64,000 nt of DNA from contig JAJDUH010000064.1 of NCBI GenBank assembly GCA_022826805.1, forward strand, positions 62,001 to 126,000, in the 5' to 3' direction. The stretch's first letter is position 1. Each line of letters opens with the position of its first letter. The stretch comes from Candidatus Poribacteria bacterium. Lineage in GTDB: Bacteria > Poribacteria > WGA-4E > WGA-3G. A program made the translations under genes and the position numbers. The notes under the pieces were generated by a model, which was not told the origin of the DNA, did not search any database, and worked only from the letters and a program-made list of their open reading frames with translations. Of the stretch, positions 35,740-43,600 are shown in pieces.

Positions 35740-38700
35740 TCGCTTGCCTCCACAATCGCAATTTCCCTTTCTGTTAAATTATACAATGCATAAACCTGTT
35801 TATCAACCTCTTTTTCCAAATCGGTAGTGTCTACATTAGGATCAGCGGCTTTCGCATCGAGAATGTGATCAACAAGTTCAATAACCGGTGTCTGTTGTTC
35901 AAGGACAGTATTAGGAATAGATAACTCTTTGGCATCGTTGGGGTAAAAATGCAAACCCTCACTCAAGAAGGTACGGAAATACCAATTTATGAATCCAGAA
36001 TTTAGAATGCCGAGAAGAAATTTGTAATCGTACCTCTTAGCGAGATCGGTATCAGCATTTCGAATTGCGCGACGTGCTGTGATATGAGATGCTCCTGATA
36101 GCAAATCTAATCGAACACAGTTCACAACCGTATGACTATTGTAGAAATTTTTATCATTATAGGCAAACCTTAACCGATCTTTGACAATGTTAATGAACAT
36201 CAATTTTTCATTCTCAAACAGTTCTGGAAACATAGGATTGTAGTGTTCGTTAGGCGTGTAATTCAACCAGCCTGCTTGAGAAAATGTGTAACGCTCAATG
36301 TTTTTTCCTTCACAAAATCGCTTACTGCCCGGAACAGGGGTCTGACTAATATAATGATCTTTCCCCAACTTTTTCGAGCGGTGATTAAGCCGAGCACCAT
36401 AGGCAACAAGGCAAATCTGATCGAAACGAACAGCATCCCGCCATATCTTTACCTTCACTTTAAGACTATCAAATACAAGTGGGTTAGTTTCAAAGCGTGA
36501 ATCCTTAAGTTCCCCAAAAGCATGTTGGTCAATAAAAAATTCCTTTCCACCTCGCGTATCAAAGTCAATATTGCTGAAATGTAAGCGGACTTTCGTTTGT
36601 TCCTGTTCTTTGTGCCTACCAATCGTCAAAACGATATTATACACAACAGCATTTTCAAAAATCCTATAACTGCTGGCATCTACGACTTCGCGAATTGTAT
36701 GATTTTCTATCAAAATCTGACGCATCTTTTCGCCATATTTTTGTGTCGTGAAAGCGTAGGGGAGAATGAAACTCATGATTCCTGTTCTGTCAAGAATAGA
36801 GAGGGTTTTTTCGAGAAAAGCTATGTAAATATCGGTTCTCCCTTTGCAAGCTTGGTAATTCTCAAATAGGTAATGTTTTGTGGCAGCAAGCAGATTCTCA
36901 ACATTGATATAAGGCGGATTGCCAATTACGACATCGTAGCCATCGGGGACACCGAACATCCATTCGGGATCAAACCAACTCGCGGTGGCGTTCTGGTCAT
37001 AGGGATCCCACTGGGCAAGTTTTTCTGCATCATCTGCGGGCATGCCGATGTTTCTTAACTCGGTTGCCAATTCTGCGCGTAAGTTTCTATCTGCTCTCTT
37101 GCACGCCAGTTTTCGTGAACGGGTGGTGGCGTGGAAATGCCGTTCGCGATTGTCTCTGAGTTCACGTTCTAAATTCTGTGCTTTTTGGCTTGTGAGCGTG
37201 CGTTCTCCTTCAAGTCCTACGAGTGTATTCGCCGCAAGGAAACGCGTCTCAAGATTTGGCAAGGGTTTGATGCCGAAATTGTCTGCTGCTTTATCTGGCT
37301 GCTGCTCAATAGCGAGTGAGATGAAAAAGCGGAGTTTGGCGATTTGACAGGCAATCGGCTGGATGTCTACACCGAAGATGCTGTTTTGGATTAGATAGAG
37401 TTTCCGGCCGAAGTCTGAATCTCTGTAGCGTTTGAAAGTTTCGTCAATCTCCAAGAGTTCTTCACGCCGAACTTTGTCATCACGTGTGTCAAAAGCGACT
37501 TCGGCGCGTTGGATGGCGCGTTCCTTCTGTAGTTGTTCCCAACGGGTGTTGTCCGGGTCAAGTCTCCGCAGGGCAAGCGTGAGTTTATGCAGCGTTCCCA
37601 TCGGAAATGCCCCGGAGCCGACAGCAGGATCAAGGATTTTGAGATCAGAAATCGCCCGAACAATACCCTCTGTTTCAGTATCATCAAAGAATTCGTTGGC
37701 ATCGTCAAACGCTTGTGCGTAATCCATGAGGTAGTGTAACCGTTCTTCCCAGAGTTTCGCATCGCCATCGGTGGGTTGGCAGTTTTGCGTCAAGGCAGCG
37801 ACTATCGCCGCTTCCACCATATAGTCTACAACGGCGCGCGGGGTGTAGTAGGATCCTGTCTGCTTGCGGGCAGTCGCACCCGTTTCCGGATTGTAGGCAG
37901 CGAGTAGGTTTTCAAAGACCTTACCGAGCAGTTCAGGATCAAGGGCAACCTCTTGTTCTATCGGTGTGTTCTCCTCCACAGTGAACTTATAGTGCTGCAG
38001 CAATGGAAAGAGTCCTCGCTTCTCATCAAAAAAGAGACGATTGGGAATACGGAGCTTGTTGTAGTGGACATCTGAGAAGCAGTCGATCCGATAACCGCCA
38101 TCTCCCGTAGCCTCTTCACTATCCAAGCAGTCAAATAAGCCTCCGTTGATAAAAGGCGTTTTTGCGAATAAGGAGAGGAGTTTATCAGTGTCGCGTATCT
38201 CCGCTTTGTAGCGATAACGTGAGAAATTGCGATGGCCGGACTGGGTTCTTTTGCTAAACCCGCGTTGGGATATTTCAGTATTCAACGTAGCAAAAAAGAG
38301 ATTTTGTAGCACGGCACGGTAATAGGAATCACCCTTATCAAAGTCAGCTGCCTTTAATAGGGTTTGGATGCGTGTTTTGTTAAATAGATCCTCGGCGATC
38401 AGGTCATTTTCTTTCAAAAACCAGATGAACAGCAGGCGCGTGATGAGACGGATGATGTGTTCTTGCGGATTCAACGTCTTCGTTTCGTCTGTCGGGAATT
38501 TTGCTTCTTGGATTGCCCATTCAAACCAGTCGAACAGCTGCTTGTAGAAGCGTTTGTTGAGTTTCTCGGTGTCCAGTTTGGCGAGCCATGCGGCGAGGAG
38601 CCCATCAAAGTTTTTGGGTTTGTTGTTGGCATCCATCCACGTTATGCATTCTGCAAGTGAGAGTTCGGATAGGATGTCAAGATGGGCGCGATAGGGGTTA

Positions 38701-39230
38701 CTGAGACGAATATCTTTGATGAGCGTGACCTGCTCCAGCACGTCACGGTTCGGGTCGTACTGATGTTGGCGGCGGCCGGCAAACGCGATCGTGAGACGCT
38801 CCCCGGCCTGAAAAAGGACGACAGTCGGTGCGATCAGTCGCTTGTTGATTTCTCGTGTAAACTCGGCGTATTTGCTGCGGGAGTAATTTTTCCATTTCAA
38901 TGTAACCGCAAAGAAAAGAAAACTCCCCGTCCAACTCTCTTGAAGGAAACCCGCTCCTAAATCCAACGTCTGTTGCGTATTGTCAGCAACCTCGTCACTT
39001 GTGAACTGGAACAGCAATTGCACAGATTCTACATCGTTGCGGAATGCCTGTTCTGTTTTGGTGTTTGGAGTGGGTGCGGGGAATTCTTGAATGAAATCCT
39101 CTACTGTACCAGAGAGGTCAAGGGTACGCTCGCTGCGGTAGCCTAAAGTTGCCAGGAGTGCTTTTGATGTCTGTCGGAAATCGTTGGTAGGTATTGCTGC
39201 TAAAGCGGATTGGATGTGTTCCTTGTTCAT
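35736..39230 (-). CDS. Eco57I-type restriction-modification methylase
   Basis: 1164 aa. The N-terminal third (GSFLFFAVTLKWKNYSRSKYAEFT and VVLFQAGERLTIAFAGRR) is the region found in Eco57I-like/BREX PglX-like enzymes. The AdoMet motif I is LDPAVGSGAFPMG and the catalytic N6-adenine motif is VVIGNPPYINVE. The C-terminal third (KFLLGILNSGFINWYFR, NDAKELSIPN) resembles the TaqI_C specificity domain. So this is a large N6-adenine methyltransferase, possibly a type IIG fusion, though a PD-(D/E)xK nuclease motif is not certain. It is followed by the TIR-TPR gene with a 4-base overlap. No separate restriction nuclease, helicase or BREX genes are present. Confidence 0.88.
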   Translation of the reverse strand: MNKEHIQSALAAIPTNDFRQTSKALLATLGYRSERTLDLSGTVEDFIQEFPAPTPNTKTEQAFRNDVESVQLLFQFTSDEVADNTQQTLDLGAGFLQESWTGSFLFFAVTLKWKNYSRSKYAEFTREINKRLIAPTVVLFQAGERLTIAFAGRRQHQYDPNRDVLEQVTLIKDIRLSNPYRAHLDILSELSLAECITWMDANNKPKNFDGLLAAWLAKLDTEKLNKRFYKQLFDWFEWAIQEAKFPTDETKTLNPQEHIIRLITRLLFIWFLKENDLIAEDLFNKTRIQTLLKAADFDKGDSYYRAVLQNLFFATLNTEISQRGFSKRTQSGHRNFSRYRYKAEIRDTDKLLSLFAKTPFINGGLFDCLDSEEATGDGGYRIDCFSDVHYNKLRIPNRLFFDEKRGLFPLLQHYKFTVEENTPIEQEVALDPELLGKVFENLLAAYNPETGATARKQTGSYYTPRAVVDYMVEAAIVAALTQNCQPTDGDAKLWEERLHYLMDYAQAFDDANEFFDDTETEGIVRAISDLKILDPAVGSGAFPMGTLHKLTLALRRLDPDNTRWEQLQKERAIQRAEVAFDTRDDKVRREELLEIDETFKRYRDSDFGRKLYLIQNSIFGVDIQPIACQIAKLRFFISLAIEQQPDKAADNFGIKPLPNLETRFLAANTLVGLEGERTLTSQKAQNLERELRDNRERHFHATTRSRKLACKRADRNLRAELATELRNIGMPADDAEKLAQWDPYDQNATASWFDPEWMFGVPDGYDVVIGNPPYINVENLLAATKHYLFENYQACKGRTDIYIAFLEKTLSILDRTGIMSFILPYAFTTQKYGEKMRQILIENHTIREVVDASSYRIFENAVVYNIVLTIGRHKEQEQTKVRLHFSNIDFDTRGGKEFFIDQHAFGELKDSRFETNPLVFDSLKVKVKIWRDAVRFDQICLVAYGARLNHRSKKLGKDHYISQTPVPGSKRFCEGKNIERYTFSQAGWLNYTPNEHYNPMFPELFENEKLMFINIVKDRLRFAYNDKNFYNSHTVVNCVRLDLLSGASHITARRAIRNADTDLAKRYDYKFLLGILNSGFINWYFRTFLSEGLHFYPNDAKELSIPNTVLEQQTPVIELVDHILDAKAADPNVDTTDLEKEVDKQVYALYNLTEREIAIVEASE

Positions 39231-39376
39231 CCGGTTCGTTCCTATTAGGTGTTCATTTTAGGGAATATAAAAGGATAGAACCCAAGAAAAGCGCAATGCT
39301 CGTCTTACTGTTTTCCAATAAATTACGCCAAAACCCTTTTCTTTTTCCAAAACGTCCTCCCCAGAAGTCCACTAAA

Positions 39377-39405
39377 AAAATACCATATTCACCGTTATAT
39401 ATCAA
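39377..39405 (-). promoter_or_regulatory. Likely promoter of the methylase-TIR operon
   Basis: On the minus strand TTGATA (39405-39400) and TATTTT (39382-39377) are spaced by 17 bases, about 150 bases upstream of the methylase ATG. The match to sigma-70 consensus is fair, not perfect. Confidence 0.45.
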
Positions 39406-39427
39406 GTAAAAAAGCCTCTCACTTAGG

Positions 39428-39575
39428 TAGGACTTACGCAAATTGAACAAACAGGATATGTTTTTTCCTGAAAAAGTCGCTATTTCGGTGTTTTTAACCC
39501 CCTAAATCCCCCAACCCCCCATATCCCCCCTTATCAGGGAGGTAGGGGACTTTAAGAGGAAGTGCGTAAGTCCTA
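39428..39575. mobile_element. 148-bp MITE with perfect 13-bp terminal inverted repeats
   Basis: TAGGACTTACGCA (39428-39440) is exactly inverted as TGCGTAAGTCCTA (39563-39575). The interior holds runs of C and G (CCCCCTAAATCCCCC...) but no gene. A third copy of the terminal 13-mer occurs alone at 32559-32571. Such termini with no open frame suggest a non-autonomous element moved by a transposase coded elsewhere. Confidence 0.65.
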
Positions 39576-39716
39576 TTAGGGCTATTTATAGTAAATTCTA
39601 AAAATAAATAGACACTTCTCGGTAGACCAAGTTTCCAAATTCCCCCCTGATAAGGGCGGGGAAGCCCACACGGGCTTCATACCGTTGATTTATATGGGAG
39701 GTTAGGTATTTTTCAG

Positions 39717-39921
39717 AGTGTCCAATTAATTCTAAAATCTACCATAGTTTTCGATTCCGATCTCGGTTCCCATTGACAGATGTTAATGTTTGGATGCAAT
39801 ATCGCGAGCAAAGCTCGCTCCTACAGCGGAATAATATTCACGGACATGAAGTAAATATGTAAAACTATGGTAAACCTTAGAAGTGTCCAATTAATTATGG
39901 AATTCACTATAATTGGACACT
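39717..39921. repeat. Nested inverted-repeat element (AGTGTCCAATTA)
   Basis: AGTGTCCAATTA occurs at 39717-39728 and 39882-39893 and, inverted, as TAATTGGACACT at 39910-39921. The last two form a 40-base hairpin. ACCATAGTTTT and AAAACTATGGT are inverted between them. The palindrome GCGAGC/GCTCGC followed by TCCTAC (39804-39824) sits inside. A second hairpin, AAATTGTGCT/AGCACAATTT, follows at 39952-39976. This whole part of the 1.38-kb gap (39231-40611) is repeat debris. Confidence 0.6.
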
Positions 39922-39954
39922 CTACACCGACGAGGCATGTAAAGCTAAGACAAA

Positions 39955-40368
39955 TTGTGCTTTAATAGCACAATTTCAAACCTTGAAGAAACACCCCAAC
40001 CGCACCGATATGTCTATTTATTTTTCGGGTTTACCATAAATGACCCTACCCTCGCGCTAGCGTATCCGCGCATTTTTCCCAAAACTTTCGCATACGAAAC
40101 CGTCTCTCACACTTACGAGATGCCGCCGATCCTCGTCGCGATAGGGATGTGGTATGGACTGAGAGAGGCGGCAGAAACACTTGATGAATGTCTCACAGTC
40201 GTTGCGGTACTTCTTGAGGCTGGAGCAGATGTGTATTGGAACTATCGGGTGGATATAGATGGTGAGATTCTGGAACTTACACCGTTGACGTATACACAGA
40301 AACTTGCGTCTCTGTTTTCAGATAAGCCTTTTGAAAGGATTATTGAAGTGCTACTTAAGCGAGTTTGA
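39955..40368 (+). CDS. Ankyrin-repeat-like fragment
   Basis: The frame codes 137 aa, but its first residues lie in repeat DNA (hairpin 39952-39976), so a true start, if any, is downstream. The part from about residue 62 looks like one and a half ankyrin repeats: VVAVLLEAGADVYWNY, LTPLTYTQKL and ERIIEVLLKRV, with the G-A-D and TPL-x-Y/H landmarks. I read it as the 3' remnant of an ankyrin-type gene whose 5' part was replaced by repeats. No ribosome-binding site is convincing. Confidence 0.4.
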   Translation: MCFNSTISNLEETPQPHRYVYLFFGFTINDPTLALAYPRIFPKTFAYETVSHTYEMPPILVAIGMWYGLREAAETLDECLTVVAVLLEAGADVYWNYRVDIDGEILELTPLTYTQKLASLFSDKPFERIIEVLLKRV

Positions 40369-40476
40369 ATATTATTGTGAAGCCCGAAAATATGTGGGCA
40401 CTTGTATCACAAATTATCAGTTTGTGCAAAGTGGGCACGCAAACTGAAAGTTTACGGTACAAAAGAGAGGTCCATT

Positions 40477-40502
40477 GGCGAGGTTAGAAACCTCGCCCCT
40501 AC
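40477..40502. repeat. GGCGAGGTT/AACCTCGCC palindrome
   Basis: Perfect 9-bp arms (40477-40485 and 40489-40497) with a 3-base loop, then CCTAC. An imperfect second copy (GGCGATGTT...ACCTCGCC, then TACC) lies at 40567-40590, just past the C25 protease gene. Both sit in the gap between the ankyrin-like fragment and that gene. Confidence 0.6.
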
Positions 40503-40611
40503 GAGGGATTGACATCTATCAAGAAGTGACAGATTATTTTTTAATATCGCTTACAGGTGAAAATCGGCGATGTTAGAGACCTCGCCTACCCAGAAGTGTG
40601 GGTAAAGTAGA

Positions 40612-43600
40612 TTACTTTCGGATGGCTATTTTGCCTACCTTTTGTTTGCGGATATCGCCTTTCTGTGCCGTGAATTTGTAGAGATAGACTCCGTTCGCAA
40701 GCGGTGCGCCATCGGCATCGTAGCCGTCGTAGTGGAATTCGTTGTAAGAGACGGAGGCATCAAGCGTGTCAATCGCTGCGATACGGCGACCGGTTATCGT
40801 GTAGATTTTGAGGCTGACCTCGTCAGCACTCTCCGTGAGGTAGTACGCGAAATGCGTGCCGCTCCCCGGCTTGAAAGGGTTGGGAAAGTTGGCAATGTTT
40901 GCGATCTCAAATTCGCCTGCTACCGTTGCGTTGCGTTCCGTGTCCGAGACGTTGCCGTTTGCGTCCTGTGCCTGCAATCGGATGTTGTATTCCCCGGGTT
41001 CTAAGATCGGGGTATAGGTTACCAGTAGCACATTATTGTTAGTCGGGGATGCGGCGATTATATATTCGTCTTCTGAGACGCGCTGTCCGTTTTTGGTGAG
41101 GATGATGTGCTCTGAACGCGAGTCAACACCGTTTGCGTCCTCAATCCGAGCAGAGATGACCGGCGTATCGGAGACATAATCACCATCAACAAAGCCCTGA
41201 TGTTCAAAAGTTAAATCAAGCGCAGGCGGACTTGAATCGCTGTGGGATAGGAGTGCGAACGTCCCTGGCAGCTTAACTTCTGCAGAGACTGTTCCGTCAC
41301 CAGCCGTCTCCTTACCTACCCGAACCCAATTACCGTTATCATCGTCACGCCTATAGACATGCGCATCATCTGTTGTTCCTTTTAGGAAAGTCACGTTTGC
41401 TACCAAGTCGATCTGCTCACCCAAGTCGAGTTGATAGGTGACTTGTGGTACGGATGTTGAAATTGCAGCAATATCGGGTTGGTTTGTAATTGTCAGCGTT
41501 TCTTCTGAGTAGGTTAGCACAGTACTGGCTTGCAGGTTCCCTGGTGGAACAGTAACCTTGAAGATACCGTCTGGACTCTGGATAGGTTGATCGAGGGTTT
41601 CAGGTGTGAGAACGAACCTGTTACCAGCGAATCGTTTCTCTGCGCTGTTATTCTGTTCCCGTCGCTCAAGGATATTCCCTCGTGGCAATTCGGCAGACGG
41701 TGGATCTACGTAGATTGTGACAAGATAGTCCCCTGGTGCCGGTTGCCACGGCACACTTGCCATAACTTGACTATCGGGCAAAATTTCTGAAAGAATCTGA
41801 AGGCTTCCAATAGGCGTTGCGTTTTGTAACTCCTCAAGTGTAGGAACAGTCGTAGTGCTCCTACCGGATATTTCCGTTTCCGAACTCACACTTTCCACAA
41901 AAAAGCGAACAGGAACATTTTGTACGGGCTTGCTTCCTATATTGCGGACTTGCGCGGAGAGCATAAAGGGTGGCGTAGCGCTCCATGCAATCGTCTGATT
42001 CAACGGAATGAGATCTATCTCAGAAGCAAGTGGTCCGAATCTATAAGTGACGATCTCTGTTTGCAGTGTTCGCCCACCTCGCAGTTTCACTTCCAAGTAA
42101 TAGTCGATGAGATCCCCCTCAGGGTATCCGGGGATAGGCTGCTCACTTCTATAGGTCGTCCCTCGCTGACGGCTAACAGGGATTGTGAAAAATTCATAAG
42201 CATCCCAACTCCAAAAAAGGGTTAGCGCATCAATTTCGTTTTCATCCAGCACTTCTGTGTAAAGATAAACGGGTTGATGCGGTTTAACGGGATATGGAGC
42301 AATCCGGACATTATCAACGTATCGGGATAAGACATTGTATGCGGTATGACCGATTAAGTCCTCCTCTGCATTCCATGCGTAAACCTGTACATCGCCAACG
42401 TCAAATTCGGCACGCGTTGGGATCTGTATTTGTGCGGTGAACCGTCCGTTGACGACATCAACATTTTCCCGTTCTGGCGGTATATCTTCAGGAACTTCCG
42501 CGCTTCTTATATTATGTTCGATTGTAGGTACGACGGCAACCTCCGCATTTCCACTAAAGGTGCGGTCAGGGAGCGTTCCAGAAACAGTGAGTAGGGTTTC
42601 TTGGGCGCGCGAGGTACCGACCTCTACCGTAACTTGCATCTGTTTATTTGGCAGTTTCAGCCGTGTCGCTGGATCCCCGAAAAGTGTAAAAACTTCAGCC
42701 AGATCAAGATACCCGGGAGCGTTGATAAGAAATTGGGTTTTGGCTTCGGCGAGAATAGCACCCACATTCTCTGTATATTGCTCGAAGATGACATCAAAAA
42801 TTTCTCTGTTAAGGAGATAGTCGCCTTGTAATAGCCCGATACTGGTCGCTCCGATGACCGCAATGGCACCGCCGTTTTCAGATCGGAGCAGCTCTTCAGC
42901 GAGGCTATTTTTGCTGCTGTCAAAGGAAGCGGTATAGCAGGTCATGCTGAGGACCAACGGGAGTTGTGAAATATTGGTTAAGTTCTGCTCTGGGTCTTCA
43001 AAGTCAAGCATTCGACTGGATGACCAGATACCACCACCGCCGTGCCCGATATAGTTAACAAGGCTGGCACCGTCGTTAAAGCCGTCAATAACGCGTCTGG
43101 CGATAGGAGAGCGAATCCGATCATCGAAAGTCTGTTCGTCTGTGTAAGGGGCATAGATACGTTCGGTTTCATATTTGCCGGCGAGTTGATTCGTCGAGAT
43201 GAGCCGGTCAGTTTGAGAGTGAAAACGTATATCCGAACCGGCAAGCATGAGAAGACGTTTATGCCATGGACCGACAGGAGAAGTTGTTTCATAATTGATT
43301 GCCCGTTCAACGAATATACGGACATCTACCCGATTATTCGCTGGCATCCTCCCAATTAGCATATCTGGAAAACTGTCTGTCCCCCGAAAAGTGACGAATT
43401 GATGGTCGGTCGCTGTAGAGCCGTATCCTGGGATTTGCACCTGTATCGTTGGGACGAAATTGGCTTGGTTTTTAAGATCAACATGCGTGTCTCCTACAAG
43501 GAAGACATAAGTCGGTGCGGGTGGTTGCCAATTATGATAGGCGTAACTGAGAAATTCACGGATAGCGTTCGGATCGAGGATACCGTGATTAAATTCGTCA

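Noticed and set aside
35736..39230. BREX PglX or DISARM assignment
   Set aside because: None of the companion genes (brxC, pglZ, brxL, drmA/B and others) is present next to the methylase.
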